A DNA stretch of 64,000 nt from Calliphora vicina. Lineage: Eukaryota > Arthropoda > Insecta > Diptera > Calliphoridae. This document shows, piece after piece, positions 1 to 10,952 of the stretch; within the stretch, counting starts at the first letter, position 1, and the number at the start of each line of letters is the position of its first letter. The notes under the pieces are model-generated. The model made no database searches and had not been told where the DNA came from. It saw nothing but the letters and a program-made list of their open reading frames with translations. Made by a program: the position numbers and the translations under genes. The stretch lies in assembly GCF_958450345.1 (NCBI RefSeq), contig NC_088784.1:46511278-46575277 (forward strand), given 5' to 3'.

Positions 1-167
1 AATGTTTTTGAAATCGGAACGAAGAAATAAAGAAGTTGCCACTTAAAATTGGTAGGGATTAAAGCGAGCATAACTTTTAAATGAAACAACGTATGTTAAC
101 ATTTTATACATGAAATTAAAGGTAATTTATTAAGCTTTAAAAAAATATAACTGTAGGTTTATGTGTT

Positions 168-395
168 TTTATGCCTCCCATTAATAGCTGCACAACTTTT
201 CTCTCCATATTTATTCCACTTTGTTCTAATCAAAATTTAGTTATTTACTATAGCTGCACTATTTTTCCATTTACGTTTCACAATTGCCCAATATATCTCG
301 ATTGGAAGAAGATTTGGGAAATTTGTTTAATTGATGTATTTTGGTCTAACATCAATATTATTCTCATTATACCACTTCTTAGTTGTATTTGAGTA
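168..395 (-). pseudogene. Decayed Tc1/mariner-like transposase, C-terminal remnant
   Basis: Read on the minus strand, one frame with two in-frame stops gives the C-terminal part of a DDE transposase. It has a proline-leucine stretch followed by PIEIYWAIVKRKW, which matches the 'PIE..WA.VKRK' segment around the third acidic residue of Tc1/mariner-type enzymes, then a basic KTKWNKY-like tail. The N-terminal two thirds and the inverted repeats are not visible nearby, so this is a fragment. The call rests on motif resemblance only and the subfamily is not resolved. Confidence 0.5.
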
Positions 396-1073
396 ATGAC
401 AACTTGGCTAAAACTTTGTATCAGATATGTGATGTCTTATAAATGACAGCAATCGCTTTTCCAAACTCTCATTTTATATATACTTCTGACGTAATTTGTT
501 AAACATTTCTGAAAAGCTTGACTCTTCAAACCGCAGCTGCGGATTGCTTGCCAAATTAATATTTTTGTTCAATTTTACGTATTCATATTTAAAGGTCAAA
601 CAACCTCGAGCTGCCGAGACGTAAAATTTTTGACCAGAATCTGCCAAAAATCAGATTTTGGGTATATTTTAACCCGACAAAGACGGATTTTCTAGTTATT
701 TGTGCACAATTTTATCTCTATCTTATTTTTCCATTGTGTCTACACTTTTTAAAACCAAACATACATGTATGTTCTGCATATCACATTTTATAAAAGTGGT
801 TTAAAATCACATAAAAGGTGTTCTGTGTACATAATTTTGTGATTTTAAAACGTTCAGCAAAGTCACTAATGTTTTCAAATCACTTGGTTATTTCTGCGGT
901 TATTACATGGAAAATATTAAAATAAATTACTTAAATAAATTAAACAATATGTCCTTTATTGATTTTCATATAGAAATAGTTGTTTTATTAAAAAAAACAC
1001 TTAAAATTTAATAAAAATCTAGAGTCACCTTTTCTGCTGTAAAAAGTTCATATGCAATGGTTGTCTAAAATAT
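396..1073. other. AT-rich spacer, nothing recognised
   Basis: No reading frame, RNA gene or repeat boundary could be supported here. It ends at ATAT, directly against the left LTR of gypsy copy 1. Confidence 0.5.
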
Positions 1074-1226
1074 TGTTACGTTTTAACCTTTTCAAAACGT
1101 TTGGTTTATTTCCTTTAAATAAACCGGATACTTTTGATTGCAAATAAAAGTATTTGAAAGCATTATGCTACTTTTAAATCATCCCTTAAAATCGTTATAT
1201 TTGAATTCAAGTACAATTTCGTAAAA
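1074..1226 (-). repeat. 3' LTR of gypsy copy 1, internally deleted
   Basis: It starts TGTTACGTTTTAACC, like the LTRs at 36794 and 48427, and ends near CGTAAAA. About 370 bp of the ~525-bp LTR are missing between the GCAAATAAAAG segment and TATTTGAAAGCATTATGC. The usual terminal CGTAACA is mutated to CGTAAAA. Confidence 0.85.
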
Positions 1227-1239
1227 CTGCCCCCCGCTT
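1227..1239 (-). other. Polypurine tract of gypsy copy 1
   Basis: On the minus strand AAGCGGGGGGCAG lies directly upstream of the 3' LTR. The same tract is at 37319-37331 in copy 2. Its position fits the plus-strand primer of LTR retrotransposons. Confidence 0.7.
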
Positions 1240-1633
1240 AAGCCTGTTCGTCCAGAATAGGCATAGATTCACTTCTCCCATAGGCGGCTAGTCGTTCTAG
1301 ATGTACGACCTTCATTTTAGATCTCGGGCTCTTTTCTTTCTGTATTCTGTACACCACGTCGTTTAATTTCTTAATCACCCTGTATGGTCCATCCCAATGA
1401 GTTTGTAGTTTGGGAGACAGTCCTTTCTTGCGTTGTGGGTTATATAGCAGTACAAGTTGGCCTTCAATAAATCCCTCAGAATTCGCTGCTCGATCGTATC
1501 TGGGTTTCATTTTGTCGCTGGTCATTTTTATTCGTCTGCGTACGAATTCGTGAAGTTCATTAAGGTCATCTTGCTCTTGGGAAGTGTTTTCATTATTTGA
1601 TGAGGGCTTAGTACCGAATTCTAAATCACCAGG
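1238..1633 (-). pseudogene. Gypsy copy 1 integrase C-terminal part
   Basis: Minus-strand frame encoding the end of the polyprotein: a KMKPRYD segment, then LYNPQRKKGLSPKLQTHWDG and an HLERL tail. This is the GPF/GPY-like module that follows the integrase core in many Ty3/gypsy elements. The same segment is at 37330-37683 in copy 2. The frame is cut from the integrase core by the insertion that ends at 4501. Confidence 0.8.
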
Positions 1634-2690
1634 AGTAGTATAAATATAGGGTTTCTGGGCCGATTTAGAGGATTTTTTTTCCTCTATGCTGGCAGTGAAG
1701 AGGAATATTGAAAAATTGTTATGAGGAATATTTGGCAGAGAAGAGGAATATTGAAAAATTGTTATGAGGAATTTTTGGCAGAGAAAAAGGCAGCGAAAAT
1801 TTGATGACGAGGAATTTTTGGCAGAGGAAAAAGCAGCGACAATTTGTAAATTTTTGTTTTCTTGCTTCAGGTAATTTGAGTAATGTAGAAAAAATGCTTT
1901 GTGTGTTGTATTGTGTGGAATTGATTTTGTTTTTTTATTTCATTAGTTTTGTTGTACTATTGTGTAGAGGCTTTTAATGCAGTTTTAATAGGAAGGTTTA
2001 TTTTTTGTTAATTAGTCTACATTAGGGTATACAATTTTTAATGGGATAATTTTTTTGTTTTTATTCACATTAAACATATTCAAATCTAGAATACTTTTAA
2101 AATTAGTATATGGCTCAATATTTACACAACGCACGTAAATTCACATTCTTCTCAATTTGAAATTACAAAATGAAAATAGAATTTTAAAGTATACGCCACT
2201 TAAATTGTACATCATAATGGCAAATATAACCACAAAAATTAAAAATCTCCTCAGTATAACATAAAATCTAAACAATTTTCATAGAAGCAAATATAACCAC
2301 GAAAAATCTCTTTATTCAAATAAAAATTTAAATAACTATAACAGGTCTCACTAAGCCTTTAATTCACAAGTCTCCACTAAATATAACTTTAAAACGAAAA
2401 TAAAATGTTAATAAAAGTCTTTACTTTAACCAAATTTTAAGAAAAAAAATGAATTACTTACTTAAAACAATATAAAATAAATCCCTACACCAGTTTTACA
2501 AATTTCAAACATTTTAATCTCAGAACAAGGTCTCAGATATAAAAATAAATTCACAAAATAAATATTTTAATCCAAATTTCATCCAAAATTTAAGAAACAA
2601 ATACCAATTATTTAACTGCTACAAATCAATAATAAATTATATTCAAACTTAGTTTTCAGTCTTTATTTGGGAATTGAACTCTCAATTTCC
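1634..2690 (+). repeat. Left inverted arm
   Basis: Pairs with 3467-4501 in reverse complement. Recognisable matched blocks include the GTGCGTTGTGTAAATATTG region and the CCCAAATAAAGACTGAAAAC block near the inner ends. Confidence 0.85.
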
Positions 2691-3466
2691 TAATTGAAAA
2701 AATTATAAAAGTAGAAATATAAAAAAGTAAAAAGTAGAAAATTTTTAAACTTGAATTGAATATATTATTCATTAGTTGTTATGCAATTGTAGAAATTTTT
2801 AATATTTATAGTTTGAAATATTTTGTAGACCATATTATTTTATGTAGACTTTGATGTAAACTTTGAAAATTTTGGAGGCTCTGATATTGGATTTTATAAT
2901 TTGTGGTTAAAGTTGTTGTTGATTTAATTTTATGTTTTAAAAACGATAAATTTTATTATCTGCTTAATTAGCTTTTTGAATCTAAAATATTGTGTTAGAA
3001 ATGTGAGATTAAAATGGATGTTTTTTATTTGTTTGACAAAGTTAGGTTTGAGTGGAGAATTTTATAATGGATGTTGTGTTGAAAATTCTGAAAAATTCTT
3101 TTTGAATCCTTATTATTATTATTTCGATCATTAATGCTCTTGAGGTAGTTTAATATTAAAATTTATATTTTTGTATTTTGAAATCTTTATTTGATTTTGA
3201 ATTAAAAATTATTAATCAATTTTTATTATTCTTCATTTCATTAATTGATAATTTTATTTACTTTATAGGGGATTTCATTGATTGTTAAAATTATGTTTTA
3301 GTGGAGTTATAATAAGTGGAGACTTGTAATTATTTTTAATGAGACCTTGTTATACATCTAATATTGTTGTTTAGGGTTTAAAAAGTAATTTCAATAACCA
3401 GAATTTTATTAAGTTATTATTATATAGTTGAGATGACTCGACAGGCTATTTGGTAATGAGCTAATC

Positions 3467-4501
3467 TATCAATTAGGAGGTTGAAAGTTCAATTCCCAAA
3501 TAAAGACTGAAAACTAAGTTTGAATATAATTTATTATTGATTTGTAGCAGTTAAATAATTGGTATTTGTTTCTTAAATTTTGGATGAAATTTGGATTAAA
3601 ATATTTATTTTGTGAGATTAAAATGTTTGAAATTTGTAAAACTGGTGTAGGGATTTATTTTATATTGTTTTAAGTAGGTAATATATATTTTTTTCTTAAA
3701 ATTTGGTTAAAGTAAAGACTTTTATTAACATTTTATTTTCGTTTTAAAGTTATATTTAGTGGATACTTGTGAATTAAAGGCTTAGTGAGACCTGTTATAG
3801 TTATTTAAATTTTTATTTGAATAAAGAGATTTTTTGTGGATATATTGCTTCTATGAAAATTGTTTAGATTTTATGTTATACTGAGGAGATTTTTAATTTT
3901 TGTGGTTATATTTTCCATTATGATGTACAATTTAAGTGGCGTATGCTTTAAAATTCTATTTTCATTTTGTAATTTCAAATTGAGAAGAATGTTAATTTAC
4001 GTGCGTTGTGTAAATATTGAGCCATATACTAATTTTAAAAGTATTCTAGATTTGAATATGTTTAATGTGAATAAAAACAAAAAAATTATTCCATTAAAAA
4101 TTGTATACCCTAATGTAGACTAATTAAAAGAAAATAAACCCTCCAATTAAAACTGCATTAAAAGCCTCTACACAATAGTACAACAAAACTAATGAAATAA
4201 AAAAAACAAAATCAATTCCACACAATACAACACACAAAGCATTTTTTCTACATTACTCAAATTACCTGAAGCAAGAAAACAAAAATTTACAAATTGTCGC
4301 TGCTTTTTTCTCTGCGAAAAATTCCTCGTCATCAAATTTTCGCTGCCTTTTTCTCTGCCAAAAATTCCTCATAACAATTTTTCAATATTCCTCTTCTCTG
4401 CCAAATATTCTTCATAACAATTTTTCAATATTCCTCTTCACTGCCAGCATAGAGGAAAAAAATCCTCTAAATCGGCCCAGAAACCCTATATTTATACTAC
4501 T
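3467..4501 (-). repeat. Right inverted arm
   Basis: Reverse complement of 1634-2690 with scattered substitutions and small indels. A short methionine-started frame in it is incidental. Confidence 0.85.
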
Positions 4502-5016
4502 ACCAGGGAACTTGAGTTTTGTCCCGAAGATAATTTTTGCAGGTGTTCGAGAGGTCGAGTCATGAACAGCTGACCTGTATGCCAATAGAAATTTTGGTAT
4601 GTGTTCATCCCAGTCCTTCTGGTGTGCACTGACTACTTTTGTTAAATATTCGTCCAGGGTGCGATTGAATCTTTCGACCATGCCATCAGATTGAGGATGC
4701 AGTGGCGTTGTTCTGGTTTTTCTTATTCCGTATAAATCGCACATTTCCTTGAATACGGCGGATTCAAAATTTCTACCCTGAGCCGAGTGCAACTCCAGTG
4801 GAACACCATAGCGACACACCCAGTTGTTCACAAATACGCTTATAACCGTTTTAGCTTCCTGATTGGGTATTGCACATTTGCTGAAATAATCCATAACCAC
4901 TAGAACGTAACGGTTTCCAGCATCACTGACAGGAAAAGGGCCTGCTACATCCATCGCAATCCGCTCGAATGGCGCACCTGAGTTATACTGCTGAAGTTGT
5001 CTACGACTTCTTCTTA
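4502..5016 (-). pseudogene. Gypsy copy 1 integrase catalytic core
   Basis: Minus-strand frame with the retroviral-type integrase core: MDVAGPFPVSDAGNRYVLVV (first Asp), a second Asp/Asn region read as AQGRN where copy 2 has DQC, and QSDGMVERFNRTL with the catalytic Glu. The N-terminal zinc-binding part lies beyond the MITE at 5017-5792 and the C-terminal part beyond the insertion at 1634-4501. The second acidic position appears lost in this copy. Confidence 0.85.
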
Positions 5017-5792
5017 AGGCTGGGTTAGCCGACCGTTGATGTAATGTAACCATAATGTTGATGTAACGTAACACTTTAGTGCAATTATAGAAATTTAAAC
5101 AGCTGTTTGAAAGTGTTATCAACACATTTAAATACTGTTCAAGCGATTTTATAATTTTTTTCTGCAATTTTAAAAAAAAAATTATTAAACTTTTTTGGTA
5201 ATAGTATTAAAAAACCGTATGTTTTTACACATAATGTATTCATCATCATTGTGAAGTGCTTCGAAGTGACTTCATATATGTTTATATTATCCCATTAGGA
5301 GACAATAATAAATATTATTATTTATAAATTCACTGATATTTATTGTTGTGGGATATGCTAGTTCCTTTGTCTAAAGATATTATACAAATCAAACTATAGA
5401 GTGAATGAGAATTACAGACACTCAAGCTTTATTTGTAAAAATATCAAAGCTTAAACAAAACATCAACAATAAACAGTGAGTTTATCTTTTCTTACATTTT
5501 GTTTTTTATTTATGTATTTATATCATGGAAATATTTAAAACATTGAAAATATTGTTAAGCGTTCTGAGCATAAGTATTTTTTATACATGACTTTTAAAAT
5601 CAACAAGTTGGCAACACCGTTAGTAAATGTCACGTAGAAACGTAAAGATATTCTGTTTTTAACAGGTTCAAACGTTACAGTTAAGTTACATTTTGTCACT
5701 ATAACTGCTTTAACTACTTTACACACAATAGAAAGGATCAGCTGTTCCGTTCCGTTAAGGTTACATTACATTACAGTCGGCTAATCCACCCT
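5017..5792. mobile_element. PIF/Harbinger-like MITE with 3-bp TTA target duplication
   Basis: The ends are AGGCTGGGTTAGCCGAC and, in inverse, AGGGTGGATTAGCCGAC (15 of 17 match), flanked by TTA at 5014-5016 and 5793-5795. Copy 2 of the host retrotransposon has the uninterrupted site at about 38230. The interior is AT-rich with no transposase. A 3-bp TWA duplication is the hallmark of PIF/Harbinger, but the superfamily is inferred from ends and duplication only. A relative with similar termini lies at 53070-54022. Confidence 0.7.
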
Positions 5793-5795
5793 TTA

Positions 5796-6066
5796 CTGGG
5801 CCCTTCGCTGCTATGCATTGTGAACAATTGGCTACCCAATCGGCTACTACTTGCTGACAACCCACCCAATAAAAACGTTGTTTTAGCTTCTCTAAGGTTT
5901 TTGTCACACCAAGATGACCACCACTGATACCGTCATGAAACTCTTTCATTACTTCGTTTATTTTAGAGGATGGTACAACAATTAGATTTGTCACTGTTTT
6001 ACCGTCAGCACTTTCCCATATGCGGTATAAGCAGCCATTTAACAATTGTAGACTATTCCATAGGGC
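5796..6066 (-). pseudogene. Gypsy copy 1 integrase N-terminal zinc-binding domain
   Basis: Minus-strand frame carrying HDGISGGHLGVTKTL followed by CQQVVADWVANCSQCIAA, i.e. the HHCC zinc-binding domain of retroelement integrases. It is separated from the preceding RNase H frame by an in-frame TGA (6067-6069) and from the catalytic core by the MITE. Confidence 0.85.
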
Positions 6067-8354
6067 TCAATATGATTTCATCAGTGGACTTTCGGCCGAT
6101 ATTTCATTGCGGGCTGGCCTTCTGCCTTCTTCTTTTGCCGATATTATTTTTGATAGTATGGGGTCATTTCTCTGCAATACAGACCAATCTGCACTGGACT
6201 CTATATGTATTAGTCGAACATCAATGATACATTCCTTTTCCTCGGCTTTTGCGCAATGCTTGCATTCCACGTTGCAAGGCCGTCTTGAGAGAGCGTCCGC
6301 ATTGCCGTGTTTCAAACCCTTCCTGTGTTCGATGCTAAAGTCATAGCTCTGAAGCCGCTCAATCCAACGAGCCAGTTGCCCTTCAGGTTGTTTAAATTGA
6401 AACAACCACCTAAGGGCAGAATGATCGGTTCTCAGTTGGAAGTGCTGACCATACAAATACTTGTGGAAATGCTTCACACACTCTAATACTGCCAGAAGTT
6501 CACGTCGCGTTACGCAGTAATTTCTCTCAGGCTTGGAAAGTATTCGGCTGTAGTAGCCTATGACCTGTTCCGTTCCGTTGATCACCTGCGAAAGCACACC
6601 GCCTATTCCGTATCCACTCTCATCGCTGTCTAACACAAACTTCGCCCCTGGGATGGGATATGCCGAAATTGGTGCTGTACACAACAATTCCTTTAACTGA
6701 AGGAATGCCTGTTCTTGAGATTCACTCCACAGGAACGCTCGCGAATTCTGCATTAGCTCATGTAGGCTTGCGGCAACACTGGCAAAATTCGGTACAAATC
6801 GTCGGTAGTACGTGCAAAGGCCTAGAAAACTGCGCAATTCGTGAAGATTTCTCGGACGAGGCCAGTCCTTTACGGCTCGTATTTTATCCTCATCTGTTGA
6901 TATGCCGTCTGCTGTTACGCGATGCCCCCCTAAATACTTAACTTCTTTCTGGAACAATGAAAATTTGTTTACGCTAAGTTTTAGTCCAGCAGCAGCTATT
7001 CGTTTAAGGACTTCTTCAAGGTTTTTCAGGTGTTCATCGAAAGACTTCCCCATGACAATTATGTCATCGAGGTACACCAAGCATGTCTTCCAGTGGAGTC
7101 CTTTCAACACATGTTCCATTAAACGCCCGAATGTGGCTGTAGCATTGCAGAGTCCAAAGGGCATCACATTAAACTGCCATAATCCATCACTAGCACTAAA
7201 CGCAGTTTTCTCTGTCTTTGTCTTTCTCTGCAATCTCTACCTGCCAATAACCACTTTGCAAGTCCAATGTGGAGAACCATTTTGTTCCAGCTAATGTGTC
7301 CAGGGTGTCGTCAATTCTTGGTAGCGGGTAACTGTCTTTCTTGGTAACGTCGTTCAGCTTTCTATAATCGACGCAAAACCTAGTGCTGCCGTCTTTCTTT
7401 TTAACTAACACAGCAGGCGAGCTCCAAGGACTTGAAGATGGTTCGATTACTCTACCCCGCTCCATTTCATTAACCAGCTCCTTCACCTCACTTCGTTTTG
7501 CTAGAGGAATACTTCTGGACGCCTGCTTTATGGGCCTCGCTTCGCCAGTATTTATTTGATGTTTTACAATTGCCGTTCTACCTTGGCTTTGACTTTTTAA
7601 GGCGAAGACCGTGGTATGTTTCTTCAGAAGCTGTTTGGCCTTGTATCTGTCGGCCGGCGCTAATCCTCCTACCCATTTCCTCACATATTCCGCTAGTAGC
7701 TCGTGTTCCTTGGTGGATTTATTGGCATGTTCCGGGTTTTTCTCGCAATTGATAACTGCCTCTGCTGAAGTGCATCGACCTATTTTGGAATTTGGCTTAA
7801 CGACTTTTTCATAGCTGGACAGGTTAAGCACTCTTATAGGAACTATTTTGTTATTGCAGGATTTAACGAGGGTTTTTGCTGTTATAAGATCACTTTTTAT
7901 TTCTGCTGGTTCTACCACCCACAAACTGTTGTCCTCACAATCTCTCTCCATACAGGCCCATACTAAAGTTTCTGACTGTGGTGGTAGTCTCTGATGCTCG
8001 ACGGTAACTAGCTTTCTTAATTGAGTCCTGTTTTCATATCCGACGTCAAGGAGTATTTCAACATTTCGCCAAATCATAACTTTTTGTCTCATATCTGATT
8101 ACTTCGTCCACAATATCGGCAACAATAAATACATGATTGACGCTAACATTGGCAATGGTTAATTTCAAATTTACTTTACCATAGACAGTGGCTGGCTCCC
8201 CAGTGGCTGTGCGCAGACTTACTCCTGTGTCTATAGTAAAAATGTGCTTCAGACCGTTGATGTATCCACTAGCCGTAAGATTGCTATTTTTCTGCTGCAT
8301 TACTGATATGGAGATTGTGGGGCCCTCAGATGTGGGAGCTAACTCTTGACCCAT
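6067..8354 (-). pseudogene. Gypsy copy 1 protease, reverse transcriptase and RNase H
   Basis: Minus-strand pol region. Protease (8058-8354) keeps IDTG but has lost the codons after it that copy 2 retains, and then runs out of frame. RT spans two overlapping frames (7196-8092, then 6067-7233) that meet at a frameshift near 7210. Motifs seen are RFCVDYRKLN, STLDLQSGYWQ, VMPFGLCNA and the catalytic VYLDD. RNase H follows with LDSDESGYGIGG and RTDHSALRWL. The frame ends at TGA 6067-6069, where related elements have Trp in a 'YWALW' context. Confidence 0.9.
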
Positions 8355-8368
8355 AGTACTAGCTCGTT

Positions 8369-9569
8369 TTAGTTTAAAGGTGATTCTTGTGAAGATTGGT
8401 TGTTTCTTGGAGGCGAAACAGATCTGGTTCGTTTTCTCGGTGCTTTGCAGTTTCGCTGAATGTGACCAGATTTACCGCAATTATAACATTTTACTCTGGC
8501 TTTGCTATGCTTATCTTTAAACGCCTCCAAGACCTTTTTTAATTCGTCGACTATATTTCTCTCGTCTTCAGCAACAACCTCGATATTGCGCACCTTGCAT
8601 ATTTCCGGCTTTGAAATTATTTTCGCCGTTTCTTGCGCCAGTGCAAATGAGACTGTTTCAGCAAATGATGGTTTAGGTGTAGCACAAACCGCATGTTTTA
8701 TTTCAGGGGATAAGTGAGCTGAGCGTTGGAAACGCTCGATTTCCAACGCAAAATCTTGTAGTGTCTCATTAGCCTTCGATATAATTCTTTTTTATGTTCG
8801 CCACCGTACTTACATTGTAGCCCCTCCATTATGTCATCATAACAATTTCTGTTGCTTGCTGGCACGCTTTCAAGAACCACTGCGGCATTCCCTTTTAAGG
8901 CCAATATCAATTCTATAGCTTTTTCTTCATTGTTCCATATGTTTCTAATGGCAACTGTATCAAACTGCAACTTGAAAACATTAAATGGTGTGCTTCCATC
9001 AAAACTAGGGGCCTTTATTCTGCTAGATGCTTCTGAAATAACTCGAACCGGTCCATCTTGGCATTGAAGATTATTAACTTTTATTTGCAGATCGTGCAGT
9101 TTATTGTCGACACCAATCTCTAAGTCGGAGAGTTTTTTATTGACGTATATGGCTTGGATTTCTAAACAGGTTTCTAAGTTGGACACCTTTTTCTCAATGC
9201 CATCCACTCTGCTGTTTATAACTTCCGATATTTGCCGAAGCTTCTCGCCTGTCGCTCTAGAAGTTTCTTCAAATTTCATTTCCATTATTTTATTTTCTTC
9301 TTTAACTTCAGCAAGAAGTTTCTCGTTGTTTCCATTTTTTCCATCATAGCTGCGAACATTGTGCTTAAATCCAAGCTGCTTGTTGTTGAACGTGTAGAAA
9401 CTTCCATTTCTTCCTTATACTCGAATTCGTAAGCACCGATGTCAATATCACGGTGTTTAAATTCATCTATGAGCCTCTTCTGCAATTCCGCCTTTTTGCC
9501 TGCTGTTGGTAACTCCAACTTACTCAGTTCTTTCTTGAGTTGTTCAACTTTTAGTTCTTCAAACTTCAT
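8369..9569 (-). pseudogene. Gypsy copy 1 gag (SAP-like N-terminus, coiled coil, CCHC knuckle)
   Basis: The ATG at 9569 (minus) starts MKFEELKVEQLKKEL. This is followed by a SAP-type helix-turn-helix pattern ending GKKAELQKRL, a heptad-rich segment around 9285-9060, a capsid-like region (PSFDGSTPFNVF) and a zinc knuckle CYNCGKSGHIQRNC near the end. A frameshift in an A-run near 9290 separates the first third from the rest, and another lies near 8746. The stop TAA (8369-8371) directly follows the heptamer TTTAAAC, and pol continues in the -1 frame. Confidence 0.85.
8372..8378 (-). promoter_or_regulatory. Putative -1 frameshift site U UUA AAC between gag and pol
   Basis: In the gag frame the codons are TTA AAC followed at once by the TAA stop. 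Slipping back one base enters the pol frame that leads into the protease. The heptamer and the gag/pol frame relation are conserved in copy 2 (47215-47221). UUUAAAC is a classic slippery heptamer; function is inferred. Confidence 0.65.
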
Positions 9570-9583
9570 GCTTATTAATTTGC

Positions 9584-9602
9584 AATCCCACTTCTGACAC
9601 CA
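9584..9602 (-). other. Primer binding site, tRNA-Leu-like
   Basis: TGGTGTCAGAAGTGGGATT on the minus strand, two bases inside the 5' LTR. It is complementary to the 3' end expected of an insect tRNA-Leu (from memory; check against a tRNA set). It is identical at 48406-48424 and has one mismatch at 29945-29963. Confidence 0.7.
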
Positions 9603-9604
9603 AT

Positions 9605-9797
9605 TGTTACGTTTTAACCTTTTCAAAACGTTTGGTTTATTTCCTTTAAATAAACTGGATACTTTTGATTGCAAATAAAAGCCGTTGAAAATGGTAACAA
9701 CTCTTTATTTATTCAAATGTACAACAACAACAGAATTAAATAGTCACTCAATGTTTTTTATACACGTTTATTAATTCGCAGAAATACATACACAATT
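9605..9797 (-). repeat. 5' LTR of gypsy copy 1, truncated
   Basis: Begins TGTTACGTTTTAACC next to the primer binding site and follows the LTR consensus to the ATACACGTTTAT region, after which similarity to the copy 2 LTRs stops. About 330 bp, including the outer terminus, are missing. Confidence 0.8.
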
Positions 9798-10579
9798 TTC
9801 CATTTTGATAACAGGGGCGTTGTTATGATTACTGTGTTATGTTTGCGCTGGCTTATGTGCGCCAATAATATTAGAAACAGATTCCAAAGTTCTATCTCAT
9901 ACAATCCATTGGGATTGTTCCCAAAGTTAGAGAGTAACTTCAGTTAATCGGGTTGAGCAAATAAATACAAAAATAATATCCCAATTTCGAGTTTATATAC
10001 ATACTTAATAAAAACAAATTTTTGATACATCCATTAATTGTTTTATTGAAGGACCGGATTCTTTTTATATCAAAGGGAGATTAAAAAGTGCTTTCAATTG
10101 AGCATTAAATAGAACACGTTTGTTCTCATACCGGTCTACATATCAAAATCTTCATTCATTATCGGACAAGTGCAAATTATATCACGTGCTTCACCTTCAG
10201 TTTTTTGCAACAAATAATACATCTTCAGAATATCCCCACATGTGTGTTATTCTTATGCAAGGCCGAAAACATATGTATATCTAATAAACGTTTTTAATGT
10301 AAAATTCAACTGGTATGGATTAATATCCACTTTTGGGATTTTTCAAAATTTCATAAAAAAAATATTCATAAATAATATAATATTATTAAAAATTTAATTT
10401 TGTTAGGTAGGGTTTTACCTCAAGGTCATCTTATATAGCTACCTGTAAGGAAACGTTTGACCTGTTAGGTAGCACATCATTTGATGAATTGTTTCTCAAT
10501 AGTTTTTGAGAATAAAACTTCAAAATTAATTAAATTACAATTTTTAAAATAAAAGAATTTAGGGACAATTTGAAATAAA
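9798..10579. other. Unassigned AT-rich spacer
   Basis: No frame or repeat boundary that I can support. It lies between the broken LTR and the first helentron terminus. Confidence 0.4.
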
Positions 10580-10952
10580 ACAAGTAAGAGTGCTATATTC
10601 GGCTGTGCCGAATCTTATATACCCTTCACCAAATTATACTTCAAAATTTTAAATATTTTTAGGTAAACAAAATTTATTTTTTTTCCTGTTGTTTTCGATT
10701 GTTATTAAATTTTTTTTTTTTTAAATTTAAAAAATTTTTTTTTTTTAAATTTTAAAATTTTTTTTTTTGTTTTTTCAATTTTTTTTTAAAAAAAAAAAAA
10801 TTCGGGTTCAAAATTTTTTTTCCCGATTTTGACCCATTGTAGGTCCAACTTACTATGGTCTTATATACGTCGTTGCAAATGTCTTTGAAATATCTATCAT
10901 TAGATATCCATATTGTCTATATTAATGTCTTAGTAATCCAGATATAGGTAAA

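Larger units (their letters stand above)
1634..4501. mobile_element. Long-inverted-repeat DNA element with 6-bp target duplication (Polinton/Maverick-like or foldback)
   Basis: Both ends are AGTAGTATAAATATAGGG in inverted orientation, and the arms of roughly 1 kb match over nearly their whole length. The 6-bp ACCAGG is present at 1628-1633 and 4502-4507; gypsy copy 2 has it once at 37718-37723, so both ends and the duplication are fixed by an empty site. The ~0.77-kb centre is AT-rich with no coding frame. Subterminal sequence contains repeated GAGGAATTTTTGGCAGAG units. Six-bp duplications, long inverted repeats and AG...CT ends fit Polintons/Mavericks, which would make this a short non-autonomous derivative. 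A foldback element is the alternative. Confidence 0.75.
1074..9797 (-). mobile_element. Ty3/gypsy LTR retrotransposon, copy 1 (degenerate, minus strand)
   Basis: Order on the minus strand: truncated 5' LTR (9605-9797), tRNA-Leu-like primer binding site, gag, protease/RT/RNase H, integrase, polypurine tract, internally deleted 3' LTR (1074-1226). The element is interrupted by a 2868-bp long-inverted-repeat element (1634-4501) and a 776-bp MITE (5017-5792). Both empty sites can be read from gypsy copy 2 (around 37718 and 38230). Frameshifts in gag and pol, a damaged protease and a stop between RNase H and integrase make it non-functional. The left flank is ATAT; the right LTR lacks its outer end, so a target duplication cannot be confirmed. 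Confidence 0.9.

Noticed and set aside
3860..4123. 87-aa frame in the right arm of the long-TIR element
   Set aside because: The mirrored arm does not keep the frame, and composition is that of AT-rich non-coding DNA.
6902..7294. Plus-strand frames opposite gypsy pol (also 38407-39206, 40369-41069)
   Set aside because: Shadows of the minus-strand pol or of LINE ORF1; no motif of their own.
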